From Bdellovibrionales bacterium Ga0074137 (GTDB lineage: Bacteria > Bdellovibrionota > Bdellovibrionia > Bdellovibrionales > JAMPXM01): a DNA stretch of 64,000 bases. A program made the position numbers and the translations under genes. Location of the stretch: NCBI GenBank assembly GCA_001464715.1, contig LNDT01000004.1, forward strand, positions 91,264 to 155,263, given 5' to 3'. The notes under the pieces were generated by a model. That model saw only the letters and a program-made list of their open reading frames with translations, was not told the DNA's origin and did not search any database. This document shows positions 24,369 through 33,414 of this stretch, piece by piece; the first letter of the stretch is position 1, and every line of letters starts with the position of its first letter.

Positions 24369-25034
24369 CTACAGTGAAATCCTAAGCGCTGTCACAAATG
24401 CTTTTTCGTAAAATCCCATGGCCAAAGCCACCGACGAAAATTCCACGTCGATATCATCAAACGTGTAACCAAGCTCAAACGCCGTCAGGTGTGAGAGCGT
24501 CCACTCAAACGAGTTAAGTCCGGCCTCCCACTGCTCCCGAATTTTAAAGCCCTCTGAACCAATCGATGATCGGCACGTGTAACCCACACAAGGACTCGGC
24601 CGGAACGAATGAATCGTGCAAGTGGCATTTTCAGTTTTCGACAAAAAAGCGCAGGCCTCTTTTGGGTTTCTACCCGCATCGCAAATTGAATTGGTTTTTG
24701 GCATATTGAGAGAGCCAGAAATTTTCGGAAGTGCTCCCAGCGGCGTAAGCCTGCGGCGAGCGACGTAATCGGCTAAGGCTTTCTCCAAAACGCGGGCCTT
24801 AAAATCGGGGGAGCCTAAAGTGAACGACGGTAAAAATGGGTCAAAAGTGCAGCATTTAAGATCAGGCCTGAAGGGCCCAAGATCGCGGGTGAGACCCCGA
24901 GGCCTCACCATATGGCAGTTCGAACAGTCGATCTGAGCCTCAGGCGAAACATCTGGCTCATTACTAAGCCCCGATTCACCAACCCAGCGATCATAAAAGT
25001 GAGATGAGCCCGTTTCCATATTCCCCTGTTTCAA
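24369..25034 (-). CDS. Cysteine-cluster protein (YkgJ-like)
   Basis: The 221-residue protein carries many Cys residues: a CSNCHMV motif near 37, then CCTFDPFLPS, ICDAG..ACAFL, TCTIHSFRPSPCVGYTC. The C-x-x-H-x-x-R-P-x-x-C pattern in the last segment is the hallmark of the YkgJ zinc- or iron-cluster family, whose function is not established. The CxxCH near the N-terminus resembles a haem c attachment site, but no signal peptide is visible, so haem attachment is unlikely. It is probably in one transcript with sufE. An ATG six codons in is an alternative start. Confidence 0.65.
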   Translation of the reverse strand: MKQGNMETGSSHFYDRWVGESGLSNEPDVSPEAQIDCSNCHMVRPRGLTRDLGPFRPDLKCCTFDPFLPSFTLGSPDFKARVLEKALADYVARRRLTPLGALPKISGSLNMPKTNSICDAGRNPKEACAFLSKTENATCTIHSFRPSPCVGYTCRSSIGSEGFKIREQWEAGLNSFEWTLSHLTAFELGYTFDDIDVEFSSVALAMGFYEKAFVTALRISL

Positions 25035-25222
25035 GGCTTCTATTGGAACACCAGTGTGTCGATACTTTTGACAGGTGGTTGCCGATAACGTCCCTGGCCC
25101 TTGGGCCGCTTAAGTCCACCAAACCCAAAAGACGCCGCCGCCAATACCCTCGTTTTAAACGTCAAATTTGAAGCCCTCGGTTGGCTCGGTCGCTGCTCTA
25201 GTGAAGGACGTAGGAGGGGTTT

Positions 25223-25507
25223 ATGTCACACTCAAATGTTCAAAAATTCGGTCGGTCAGTTTTAGGAGCCATCGCTTTGGCACTCACATTCGCAGCCAGC
25301 CCTGGCCACGCCGCGATTTGCAAAGTGAGCCTCGATGATATTGGAACGATTATCGGGAAAGGCCGCACGCAAAATCTCGCCTTCGAAGACGCTGCGACAA
25401 AATGTTTTGATAAAAAACGATCGAAACTTCGAAGCGCTGCCTCACTTGATGAGGAAACCGGCCTCAATATCATCGACATTTGCGCCAACGTCCGCTGCGA
25501 GTCGTAA
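25223..25507 (+). CDS. Small exported cysteine-containing protein
   Basis: A 94-residue product with a good signal peptide (VLGAIALALTFAASPGHA, cleavage near residue 30). The mature ~64 residues contain four Cys (AICKVS, TKCFDKK, DICANVRC), an even number that would suit two disulfides in the periplasm. It has an AGGAGG Shine-Dalgarno before the ATG. No family is recognised. It converges on the next gene with no spacing between the two stops. The preceding ~190 bases are the divergent promoter region shared with the YkgJ-like gene. Confidence 0.6.
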   Translation: MSHSNVQKFGRSVLGAIALALTFAASPGHAAICKVSLDDIGTIIGKGRTQNLAFEDAATKCFDKKRSKLRSAASLDEETGLNIIDICANVRCES

Positions 25508-25879
25508 TTAAGGTTTCTTGTCGAGACCTTTGTGCGCGCGCCAATCGAAATCTTTGTTGCCGCGAATGCGAGCATCCCAATCTTTCCACTTTTTCTCTGA
25601 AAACTTATGGCGAACGCGCCCGTAAGCATCAAAAATGTCGGGATCTTTACCACCGATGAAATCGAGAATCTTTCCAAGAATCCCACCGCGAACACGCCGA
25701 CGAACCGACCCAGAAAATCCGACCTTTGAATCTGTGCTGGCCGCCTGAATCGTCAACTTTTCGGCGCCCGTGGACGTTTCTGCTGTCGTCACACCATCAC
25801 CCCAGCCAGGCTCTCCGTAATTGCTGGCAGGCTTTGCTTTTTTCATGTGATTTCGGTCGGGCGTGTTTTGGTCTGACAC
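25508..25879 (-). CDS. Small protein of unknown function
   Basis: The most likely start is the GTG at 25879, placed 8 bases after an AGGAG Shine-Dalgarno; the longer frame to 26140 would run deep into the O-methyltransferase gene on the other strand. The 123-residue product is basic and hydrophilic, with a C-terminal block rich in Lys, Trp and Asp (FSEKKWKDWDARIRGNKDFD). No signal peptide, membrane segment or domain is recognised. It is divergent from the O-methyltransferase gene, with about 70 bases between starts. Confidence 0.55.
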   Translation of the reverse strand: MSDQNTPDRNHMKKAKPASNYGEPGWGDGVTTAETSTGAEKLTIQAASTDSKVGFSGSVRRRVRGGILGKILDFIGGKDPDIFDAYGRVRHKFSEKKWKDWDARIRGNKDFDWRAHKGLDKKP

Positions 25880-25950
25880 TTTAAAGACTCCTGCTTGAAG
25901 AACTGGTACGAGATGTTCTTTCGAAAACGATACATGGAGTGGGATCAAAA

Positions 25951-26655
25951 ATGAATCGACAAAAAGCCTTCGGCCAAGGAAACCCCGAACTTGCGGCCTA
26001 CACGGAAAATCTCTTCCAGCCCGTCGACGCACTGCTTGCTCAATTTCAAGAGCGCGCCCGCGCGGCCGGTTTACCAGAAATTCAAGTCGGCCCCATGGAT
26101 GGCCGACATCTTGAGATTCTGACCCGACTTTTGAAGCCAAAACGCATTGTTGAGATCGGGACGCTGGCCGGAGTTTCTGGTCTTTGCTTTTTACGGGGCA
26201 TGGAAAGTCTTGAAAGTGGCGAGAGCGGCGCTCTTTACACCTTCGAAAAAAATGAGCTCCACGCTAAGATCGCGCGCACGAATCTTGAGCACGCTAGAGA
26301 TGTCGAAAACTTTCGAGCGAGTTTCGAAATTTTCTCCGGCCCAGCTCTCGAGAATTTGACGAAAATTGAAGCGCACGGCCCGTTTGATCTCGTTTTTATC
26401 GATGCCGATAAACCAAACTACCCTAACTACTTTGACTGGGCCGTTAAAAACCTGCGCGTCGGAGGAGCCATCGTCGGCGACAACACCTTTGCTTGGGGGG
26501 AAGTGCACCTGGTCGAATCAAAGTCAGGAAATGATCGACTCATGGTGGGCTCGCTTCACGAATTTAATCGCCGAGTTTCGGCGCATCCGAAGCTTCGCGG
26601 AACGATTCTTCCCACCGCCGAAGGCCTCACTGTCGCTGTTAAAATCAGAGATTGA
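25951..26655 (+). CDS. O-methyltransferase (catechol / caffeoyl-CoA type)
   Basis: Members of this SAM-dependent family methylate catechol-like hydroxyls with a divalent metal. The motifs are MDGRHLEILTRLLKPKRIVE, then IGTLAGVSGLCF as the SAM loop, and the metal/SAM segment FDLVFIDADKPNYPNYFDWA, followed by GGAIVGDNTFAWGEV. All are in the expected order in 234 residues. The ATG at 25951 has a GGAG upstream and is preferred over one four codons earlier. The natural substrate is not known. A short GC hairpin follows the stop (GACGCGA...TTCGCGTC), without a T-run. Confidence 0.9.
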   Translation: MNRQKAFGQGNPELAAYTENLFQPVDALLAQFQERARAAGLPEIQVGPMDGRHLEILTRLLKPKRIVEIGTLAGVSGLCFLRGMESLESGESGALYTFEKNELHAKIARTNLEHARDVENFRASFEIFSGPALENLTKIEAHGPFDLVFIDADKPNYPNYFDWAVKNLRVGGAIVGDNTFAWGEVHLVESKSGNDRLMVGSLHEFNRRVSAHPKLRGTILPTAEGLTVAVKIRD

Positions 26656-26759
26656 CGCGAGGCGCACGATGCCGCTTCGCGTCCTCTGACACAAACCTCA
26701 CCTAAGGACGTCATGTTATCAGTTGCAGAAACCGCAGCATCGATTGCTAGAGTTGAGAT

Positions 26760-27824
26760 GTGACAACGGAAAAATGTTTCAAAAATCGGGGTGCTTTCAA
26801 AGCAAAAACCCTGGTCTTACTTTCAATCATTTCGGCGCTGGTTGTTGTATCCACTTTGAACCGATCAATCGCTCTAGCTGACCAGCCCAGGTCCGAAAGT
26901 CTTCCCGCGCTAAGCTCGGCCCAACACTCGGCCCCACAATCGCACCCTACGGTTGATTTCAGACCCTTTGATTTGTCGGGAATTCTTAAGGCCCTTCGGT
27001 GGAGCGAAATCGTTTGGGAGGGTGGTTTTGAGAGAAATCCGCTCAGCCGCGCTCTCTTTGATCTCGTCCAATACATGAAAAACAATGTTCAACCAAAGCC
27101 GCCGGGCGAAGTGCTTGCAACCGTTCCGCCCTACCGCCGGACCGATTTTGGAATTTGGGTGAACGAAGATGGTCCCGCCAACTGTTACAACACTCGCGCC
27201 GAAGTCTTAATCCGAGACGCGACTCCAACGAGTGCCGTCAAATTTGATACAGCTAACCCGTGCAAAATCATTCGAGGAGAGTGGGCAGATCCTTATTCGG
27301 GAACCGACTTCAAATTGGCCAGTGCGGTTCAGGTTGATCACGTCGTACCACTGAAGAATGCGTACCGCTCCGGAGCCCACGCTTGGACGAAAGAGCGCCG
27401 ATGCCACTTTGGAAACTTTCTGCGCGATGAGAACCATCTGCTCTCAGTCAGTGGCCGCGAGAATATGTCTAAAGGTGACAGCGGGCCGGAAGATTATTTA
27501 CCACCCAATTCCTCTTACGTTTGTACGTACCTCGCCAACTGGATGCGCATTAAAGCTGTTTGGAATCTGGAATTCAGCCGGGACGAATCGATCGCCATCG
27601 AAAGATCACTTCGCGACAATGGATGCGCTTCGGCGATGACAACCATCAAACTTAAGGAAGTCGTGGAAACACGTCGGCAGACCATGGTCACCAATATGAA
27701 ATGCCTGTCTCCGGCACCGAGACCCGTGACGCCGTCAATAGGTACTTTAGGCGCTACTTCGAGCGGCTCTATTGCTTCGCCGGGCGAAGCTCCGGCACCA
27801 ACGGCCGACGCTTTACTGCCTTAA
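26760..27824 (+). CDS. Exported HNH endonuclease (DUF1524/GmrSD C-terminal type)
   Basis: The GTG-started protein has a signal or anchor segment (TLVLLSIISALVVVSTL). The domain from about residue 140 matches the small secreted HNH nucleases common in actinobacteria: CYNTRAEVLIRDA, GEWADPYSGTDF, then VQVDHVVPLKNAYRSGAHAW with the metal-binding His, and NHLLSVSGRENMSKGD with Asn. That gives a His-metal nuclease expected to cut nucleic acid outside the cytoplasm, for example in prey. The last ~40 residues are Pro/Thr/Ala-rich. It overlaps the convergent tRNA nucleotidyltransferase gene by 12 bases. Whether the N-terminal segment is cleaved is uncertain. Confidence 0.82.
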   Translation: MTTEKCFKNRGAFKAKTLVLLSIISALVVVSTLNRSIALADQPRSESLPALSSAQHSAPQSHPTVDFRPFDLSGILKALRWSEIVWEGGFERNPLSRALFDLVQYMKNNVQPKPPGEVLATVPPYRRTDFGIWVNEDGPANCYNTRAEVLIRDATPTSAVKFDTANPCKIIRGEWADPYSGTDFKLASAVQVDHVVPLKNAYRSGAHAWTKERRCHFGNFLRDENHLLSVSGRENMSKGDSGPEDYLPPNSSYVCTYLANWMRIKAVWNLEFSRDESIAIERSLRDNGCASAMTTIKLKEVVETRRQTMVTNMKCLSPAPRPVTPSIGTLGATSSGSIASPGEAPAPTADALLP

Positions 27825-29129
27825 TAAAATTTCGCGGTTCAGACGTCGAAGTTCCCGGCCCAAACTTGGACCTTTTAGATCCTTCGCATCCGCTCGTTCC
27901 AGAAGATCTTTCGCTGAGGCCTGCCAAGAGTCGGTTTGACCTAACGTTATTGAGCGTCTTTTCAGGGCCGCCTCACGCCGCACGTCGACCCCGTAAACAC
28001 TATCAAGAAGTAGGCACGCTTTCACAGCGCGCGCGTCGGTCCAAAGTTCGAGTGACGTCATCCAGCGCCGTTCATCGTCAGAGAAAAGCTTTGCTTCAAG
28101 ATTTTCCGCTGAACCTTCCGGAGTGAGCCGAAATTTCTGAAGTAACAGAGCGCGCGAGGCAAAGTGCGGCGAAGGATCGTCTGTTGTGGCCCTCAAGGCA
28201 GACTCATTTTTCAAAAGCCAAACCGCAAGTTCGATGAAACTGCGCCCATACTTCCAGTTTTTTAGTCGCTCCTGAACGCGGTCGGGGCTTACGTTTTTGA
28301 TCGCCGGCCAAAACAGTAAGAGGCGCATAACTTCGATGTCGCCGGAAAAGCTTGATGGCACAGGGAAAATCAATGGAGCCCAGTCCGAAAAAACAGGATC
28401 CGCAAGGCCGAGACGATCCAAATTCGAAAATCCCCTCGCCGACCACTTTGACATCAGAAGTTTATCGACTTCATCGCGAAGGCGAAGAGCCACTTCGGTA
28501 TCATTGGAAATTTCAAAATCGAGCTGCCCCGAAAATCGAACCGCGCGAAGAAGGCGAAGTCGATCTTCTTGAAATCGCTTTTCAGGATCACCGACAACGC
28601 GAAGGGTTTTATCCCTTAAGTCATCAAGTCCTCCGACATAATCGAAAATGATTTTTTTTACGGGGTCAAAAAAGAGCGCGTTCACGGTGAAGTCTCGCCT
28701 CTTTGCGTCCTCCTCACGATCTGAAAATTCAACGGTTTCAGGCCGCCGGCCATCGCTATAGGCCCCATCCTTTCGAAAAGTAGCGACTTCAATCGTTCCC
28801 CCGTCTTCAAACGGAACGACAATAACTCCGAAGACTTTTCCGACCGAGACTGTTTTCTCAAACAAAAGTTCAACTTCGTCGGGCGTCGCATCCGTCGCGA
28901 CATCAAAATCTTTTGGAGAGACACCCAAAAGCCCGTCTCTAACCGAGCCGCCGGCCAACACGGCATCAAATCCGGCCTTCGATAAACGTCCACAGACATG
29001 CTCGATCCGAGCCCAATGCGGATGCTTTTTCAAAGCCTTCAGAAAAGACTCGGTCGCTGGAATTTCTTTCGGTAGAACGGATGGTGTCACTTCGCTCAAG
29101 GTTAAGGCGGTTCGAATCAACGTGTCCAC
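27813..29129 (-). CDS. cca: CCA tRNA nucleotidyltransferase / poly(A) polymerase family
   Basis: The class II nucleotidyltransferase head is complete: VLAGGSVRDGLLG, the catalytic DFD in SPKDFDVATDATPDEV, the RRDFTVNALFFDP motif and EDRLRLLRAVRFSGQL. These enzymes add CCA to tRNA 3' ends or poly(A) to RNA; telling the two apart from sequence is uncertain, but the size of 438 residues and motifs suit a CCA enzyme. Its start overlaps that of divergent queG by 8 bases, which is unlikely for both; a GTG about 30 bases in is a plausible alternative start. Confidence 0.85.
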   Translation of the reverse strand: MDTLIRTALTLSEVTPSVLPKEIPATESFLKALKKHPHWARIEHVCGRLSKAGFDAVLAGGSVRDGLLGVSPKDFDVATDATPDEVELLFEKTVSVGKVFGVIVVPFEDGGTIEVATFRKDGAYSDGRRPETVEFSDREEDAKRRDFTVNALFFDPVKKIIFDYVGGLDDLRDKTLRVVGDPEKRFQEDRLRLLRAVRFSGQLDFEISNDTEVALRLRDEVDKLLMSKWSARGFSNLDRLGLADPVFSDWAPLIFPVPSSFSGDIEVMRLLLFWPAIKNVSPDRVQERLKNWKYGRSFIELAVWLLKNESALRATTDDPSPHFASRALLLQKFRLTPEGSAENLEAKLFSDDERRWMTSLELWTDARAVKACLLLDSVYGVDVRREAALKRRSITLGQTDSWQASAKDLLERADAKDLKGPSLGRELRRLNREILLRQ

Positions 29130-30228
29130 CGGGAAAGCAGCTCTTAAAGTATCGGATCTGGAGGAGTGGGTCTTGGGCCTTACGCCCGAGCTTTCGGACG
29201 CGAAATTCGGTATTGCATCTCTTCAAAACCCCATTTCGATGAATTTTTACGATCAATGGTTGGCTTCTGATTTTCACGGAGAAATGGATTACCTAAAACG
29301 CCACCGCGACTTAAAAGCCGACCCCACTCGTTGGCTTCCCATGGCGCGCTCTGCGATTGTGTTCTCAATAAATTATGTAACACCAAAACACGACATCGAA
29401 GGTCGTGAAACTTCAAAACTTAGAACCGCTCTCTACACTCGGTTCACTGCCAATCAAAGCGACTACCACACGGTGCTTCGAGAGCGGCTTTCGCCGGTTG
29501 TGCAAGAACTTGAACGCCGCTACCCGGGCGAAACATTTCGAATGGCCATCGATACCGCTCCGATCCTCGAACGAGACCTTGCGGTCCGCGCCGGCCTCGG
29601 CTGGGTCGGAAAAAATACCTGCGTCATTGACCGAAAAGTTGGAAGTCTCTTTTTTATCGCCGAAATTTTAACGTCGCTCGAAGTCGCTTCGGACGAAGAC
29701 CCGATTCACGGAAGCCTCATAAGCCCCGACTTCTGCGGCACCTGCACAAGGTGCATCGATAGCTGTCCGACGGGAGCGTTGGTTGCTCCCCGATCGCTCG
29801 ATGCAAGAAAATGCATCTCCTACTGGACGATCGAAGCGAAGACCGTGCCTCCTGAAAATCTGGCCGGGAAATTTGGTGATTGGTTTTTTGGATGCGACAT
29901 TTGTCAAACAGTCTGCCCCTGGAATGAAAAAGTCTTCGGGCGAGAAAAGATGCAGAAGGAAGCAAGGCCCAATGTATCTGGAGACCAAATACGATCTGAC
30001 CTTATCGAAGAATTAGGAAATCTTCTGGTGGCGTCCAATCGCGACCTCGACCGTCGCTTTAAAAATACTCCAATGTCCAGGTCACGAGGTTTTGGACTGA
30101 AACGAAATGCCCTTATCGTCATAGGAAACTTGAAACTTTTTGAACTCACCGAAACCATTCGCCTCTTGGTCGAAGATCCAAAGCTTGGGGCCTTAGCAAA
30201 ATCAACGCTCCAGAAACTAACGCCGTAA
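29122..30228 (+). CDS. queG: Epoxyqueuosine reductase QueG
   Basis: QueG carries out the last step of queuosine synthesis, reducing epoxyqueuosine in tRNA with a cobalamin and two [4Fe-4S] clusters. Both clusters are visible: CGTCTRCIDSCPTGALV and FFGCDICQTVCPWNEKVF. The N-terminal catalytic domain has YLKRHRDLKADPTRWLP and RAGLGWVGKNTCVI. The 368-residue length is normal; the C-terminal end (RNALIVIGNLKLFEL) is a shortened HEAT-like tail. The start codon is GTG and overlaps the divergent cca start. It is the main evidence for queuosine in this organism and gives context for the QueD-like protein at 10.8 kb. Its 3' end overlaps the next gene by 12 bases. Confidence 0.93.
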   Translation: MSTGKAALKVSDLEEWVLGLTPELSDAKFGIASLQNPISMNFYDQWLASDFHGEMDYLKRHRDLKADPTRWLPMARSAIVFSINYVTPKHDIEGRETSKLRTALYTRFTANQSDYHTVLRERLSPVVQELERRYPGETFRMAIDTAPILERDLAVRAGLGWVGKNTCVIDRKVGSLFFIAEILTSLEVASDEDPIHGSLISPDFCGTCTRCIDSCPTGALVAPRSLDARKCISYWTIEAKTVPPENLAGKFGDWFFGCDICQTVCPWNEKVFGREKMQKEARPNVSGDQIRSDLIEELGNLLVASNRDLDRRFKNTPMSRSRGFGLKRNALIVIGNLKLFELTETIRLLVEDPKLGALAKSTLQKLTP

Positions 30229-31269
30229 AAGTAGGCCTGAATCTACCAACCGCGAAATGGCTTTTCTTATAAATTCCACTTCAATGCGACTTTCAGATTG
30301 AATGAGGCCGATCAAATTCTCATTCTGAAGACGAAAAGATTCGCGAACAGCATCTACAATAAAAGCTTCAAGTGACGTCAATGCCAACGAAACGACGACA
30401 TCTCTCCGCCTGCAAAACGCCAAAACCGGTGAGCTCTCTTTGTTCCCGAAGGAGGGCCGAAGAACCGTTTCAAACGTTGGGTTCAGCATCACTTCGTTTG
30501 AGTCTAAACTTTGCTCTTCTGCGGATTCGTCCTGGGGACTTAAAGCGCATCTTAAAAATGTCAGGCGTGAATCAATGAGAAACATCACTTTCTCTTTTTC
30601 TCCAGGCGCGTCGGTCAGAGCTTTCGGACGAGACGGCTGTCGGCGATCCCAATGAGTCCACCAGGCAGGAAACCGACTCCAAAAAATCCAAGGGGGCTCG
30701 CACGGATCCACCGTCGCCGCCACCATCTCATCAATAAAATTCTCAAAAATTCCTGGCCCCGCCGAAACTTGATCAAGACCCATTGGGTCCAACCAATATT
30801 CTGCCCGGTCGGCCGCAGTTTCAGGTAAGGGCTTCCACGGTATCTCAGAAAATATCGAAATCGCGCGGCTCCATGCTTTTTTTTCTTTTAAGCCCGACTG
30901 GAACGAAAGCCTCAGCGGCGATTTACTTTCTCGTTCCAAAAGAATGGGGCGCAGCACACCAACAATCCAAGCCTCGATTTCAAATGTAAGAACTGGATCC
31001 GGCTTCATCCTTACTGAAAAACAAAGCTCACTTGCGCTCGCGAGCCGCAATAAAAGATCGCTCTCAAGCTCCTTACGCAGAGGGCCACCAATATGAATCC
31101 ACCAGTCGATCGGAAACTCGACTGAAAGGCCAACAATCGAATCTTGAGATCTTGATCTTAACGGGGATCTGGCGCCGACAAGCGAAGTTTCCTCCGCGCC
31201 GTCGACCAGGTGAAGGTCGCTTAAGAACTCAAACCAATCCTGGCGCGTCGGTGATGTCATGGAATTCAA
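30217..31269 (-). CDS. Conserved-looking protein of unknown function
   Basis: The 350 residues are acidic and hydrophilic, without signal peptide or membrane segments. A Trp-rich stretch (PPWIFWSRFPAWWTHWD) sits in the middle. The last ~70 residues (TSLEAFIVDAVRESFRLQ, LIGLIQSESRIEVEFIRKA, then ISRLVDSGLLLRR) look like a small winged-helix domain, which suggests DNA or protein binding, but no family can be named. Its start overlaps that of the divergent arginase-family gene by about 11 bases if the longest frames are used. Confidence 0.55.
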   Translation of the reverse strand: MNSMTSPTRQDWFEFLSDLHLVDGAEETSLVGARSPLRSRSQDSIVGLSVEFPIDWWIHIGGPLRKELESDLLLRLASASELCFSVRMKPDPVLTFEIEAWIVGVLRPILLERESKSPLRLSFQSGLKEKKAWSRAISIFSEIPWKPLPETAADRAEYWLDPMGLDQVSAGPGIFENFIDEMVAATVDPCEPPWIFWSRFPAWWTHWDRRQPSRPKALTDAPGEKEKVMFLIDSRLTFLRCALSPQDESAEEQSLDSNEVMLNPTFETVLRPSFGNKESSPVLAFCRRRDVVVSLALTSLEAFIVDAVRESFRLQNENLIGLIQSESRIEVEFIRKAISRLVDSGLLLRR

Positions 31270-31303
31270 GCTACACGAGTGGTTAGCTCTGTGTCACACT
31301 TTG

Positions 31304-32314
31304 ATGACTATGGCTGAACCACTTCTCATGGCAACGGACTCAAAATTTCTCTTTTCGAAAAACGACACGCAAGATCCCAGACTTGGGGATTTGGCAAGAA
31401 TCACGTCTTCGTTTCAATCGATGGAGACTGTCAAAAAAGCCATTGCCGCTATCGACGCCACCGATCGACCTGTGACTCTTGTCGGTTATCCGGACGACGA
31501 AGGAATCAAAAACAATGGCGGGCGCGTTGGCGCGAGCGAAGGACCAGACCGGATTCGTACATCGCTTTACAAAATGACTCCTCCGGCTTTCTCCAAACTT
31601 CATCAACATCCGATGATCTACGATTTCGGCAATCTCAACGCGTCGACGAAAATTCCGCTCGAAAAGCGCCACGAAGCGGCTCGAGGGATTGCGGCCAGTG
31701 CTCATGCAAAGGGACTTCGAACACTGTCGTTTGGTGGTGGCCACGACTACGGATTTCCAGACGCGGCTGCATTTTCTCAATGGGCGATCGACAATCAGTT
31801 AAAACCCCTTGTTATTAATTTCGACGCCCACCTGGATGTGCGGCCGCTAGATAACGGAATCACCAGCGGCACACCTTTCTTTAGATTGCTTGAAGAATTC
31901 CCCGACATTGATTTTATTGAGCTTGGACTGCAAGGTCAGTGCAATGCACGATCGCACCTCGACTGGTTACTAAGTAAGGGCGGTCAAGTTTCGTTTGAAG
32001 AAGAGCGACGAACTTCAGGACTCTCCCTCACTCAAGCTTTACTTCAGCTCCTTGGGGACCGCGCTCTTGGGCGACGGTCTGTCTTTTTGTCGATCGACAT
32101 CGATGCCTTTTCGTCGTCAGTGGCTCCAGGAGCAAGTCAAAGCTGGCCGACAGGATTCATGCCCGATGAGTTTTTTGACGTTTACTCGTGGTGTCTTGAG
32201 CGATTCGATGTGCGTGGCGTCGGCATCTACGAAGTCTCGCCGCGGCTAGATGTGGACGACCGCACATCTCGTTTGGGCGCTTTGATTGCGCACCGTTTTG
32301 TGTTTCAATCCTAG
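31304..32314 (+). CDS. Arginase/formiminoglutamase family hydrolase
   Basis: Manganese-dependent ureohydrolases split guanidino or formimino groups. All metal motifs are in place: SFGGGHDYGFPDA, VINFDAHLDVRPL and FLSIDIDAFSSSVAPGAS. The N-terminal VTLVGYPDDEGIKNNGGRVGASEGPDRIR is closest in style to formimidoylglutamase, the last step of histidine breakdown to glutamate, although agmatinase or another guanidino hydrolase is not excluded. The ATG at 31304 is preferred over 31259 to leave room for the divergent neighbour. It is followed by threonine aldolase after 2 bases, so the two amino-acid-degrading enzymes are likely one operon. Confidence 0.85.
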   Translation: MTMAEPLLMATDSKFLFSKNDTQDPRLGDLARITSSFQSMETVKKAIAAIDATDRPVTLVGYPDDEGIKNNGGRVGASEGPDRIRTSLYKMTPPAFSKLHQHPMIYDFGNLNASTKIPLEKRHEAARGIAASAHAKGLRTLSFGGGHDYGFPDAAAFSQWAIDNQLKPLVINFDAHLDVRPLDNGITSGTPFFRLLEEFPDIDFIELGLQGQCNARSHLDWLLSKGGQVSFEEERRTSGLSLTQALLQLLGDRALGRRSVFLSIDIDAFSSSVAPGASQSWPTGFMPDEFFDVYSWCLERFDVRGVGIYEVSPRLDVDDRTSRLGALIAHRFVFQS

Positions 32315-32316
32315 CC

Positions 32317-33414
32317 ATGCCCGAAACTCGCGCCGATTTTTTTAACTCAATCCAGTCTAAGTTTCCGTTCGGACTTGGAAGCGACAATCATTCGGCTGTC
32401 CATCCGCGCATCTTCAGTGCCATGGAGAAAATAAATTTCGGAATGGCCCCAAGCTATGGTTCCGACCCTGTAACCAGTGAGGCCATTCGGATTTTTCGAT
32501 CTCATTTTGGCGAACAGACCGAAGTTCATTTTTGTTTCAATGGCACGGCTGCCAATGTTCTTGCGATTCAACCATTTGTTTCGAGCCATCATTCCGTCGT
32601 CTGCACGGACGTAGCCCACATCAATGTCGACGAATGTGGCGCGCCGGAAAAGCTTCTTGGAATAAAACTGATCCCGGTTCGCTCTGTTCAAGGAAAGCTC
32701 ACGCCCGAACTTATTGCTCCCGTCCTTATTCGACGAGGTGATCAGCATTTTTCTCAGGTCAAAGTCGTTTCGATCACTCAGCCCACAGAACTCGGCACGA
32801 TGTATTCGGAAAAAGAATTTCAAGAGATTGTAGCGTTTTGTAAGAAAAATGATCTTTGGCTTCACATCGACGGCGCTAGATTCGTGAATGTTGCGGCACG
32901 AACTTCGAATCCTGCCGACGAAAACCTGCTTCGAAAGTTTTCCGATGGCGCTGACTCACTTTCCTTCGGCGGCACAAAGAACGGACTTCTTTTCGGCGAA
33001 GCCGTACTTTTTTTGTCGGAACGTGCTCGTGCAAAAAGTCGCGATTTCGCTTTCACTAGAAAGCAGTTTTTGCAGCTTCCCAGCAAAACGCGTTACATCG
33101 CGGCTCAGTTCATCGAGTTCTTAGGAACAGATCTCTGGCGTGACATTGCGACGACGTCGTGTCAGCGCGCCCTTGAACTTCGAAAGGGCCTCGAGGAACG
33201 GAAAAACCTTGGGATATCCCTCACTCAACCCACCCAGTCCAATGCCGTCTTCGCCATTTTTGAGCGGAGTTTAGAAAAGCGGCTCCGTCAGTTCGCCTTT
33301 TTTTATATTTGGGATGAAGCCACTCGCGAAGCACGCCTCATGACCACATGGTCGACGACGTCGAGCGATATCCAGCGGACACTGACCGCAGCCGAAAGTG
33401 GACTGACTCAATGA
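32317..33414 (+). CDS. ltaE: Low-specificity threonine aldolase
   Basis: A PLP-dependent enzyme of fold type I that splits threonine to glycine and acetaldehyde. The PLP lysine is in LSFGGTKNGLLFGEAVLF. The N-terminal FGLGSDNHSAVHPRI and FCFNGTAANVLAIQ, and LWLHIDGARFVNVA with the PLP-ring-contacting His/Asp, are typical. It follows the arginase-family gene by 2 bases and overlaps the AsmA-like gene by 4 bases (ATGA), so it sits in the middle of a probable three-gene transcript. Confidence 0.93.
   Translation: MPETRADFFNSIQSKFPFGLGSDNHSAVHPRIFSAMEKINFGMAPSYGSDPVTSEAIRIFRSHFGEQTEVHFCFNGTAANVLAIQPFVSSHHSVVCTDVAHINVDECGAPEKLLGIKLIPVRSVQGKLTPELIAPVLIRRGDQHFSQVKVVSITQPTELGTMYSEKEFQEIVAFCKKNDLWLHIDGARFVNVAARTSNPADENLLRKFSDGADSLSFGGTKNGLLFGEAVLFLSERARAKSRDFAFTRKQFLQLPSKTRYIAAQFIEFLGTDLWRDIATTSCQRALELRKGLEERKNLGISLTQPTQSNAVFAIFERSLEKRLRQFAFFYIWDEATREARLMTTWSTTSSDIQRTLTAAESGLTQ

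Noticed and set aside
24860..24960. Cytochrome c haem site (CxxCH) in the cysteine-cluster protein
   Set aside because: There is no signal peptide and the rest of the sequence is of the YkgJ type, so haem attachment is unlikely.
25880..26140. N-terminal extension of the 25508 gene
   Set aside because: It would run far into the O-methyltransferase gene on the opposite strand; the GTG at 25879 has a proper Shine-Dalgarno.
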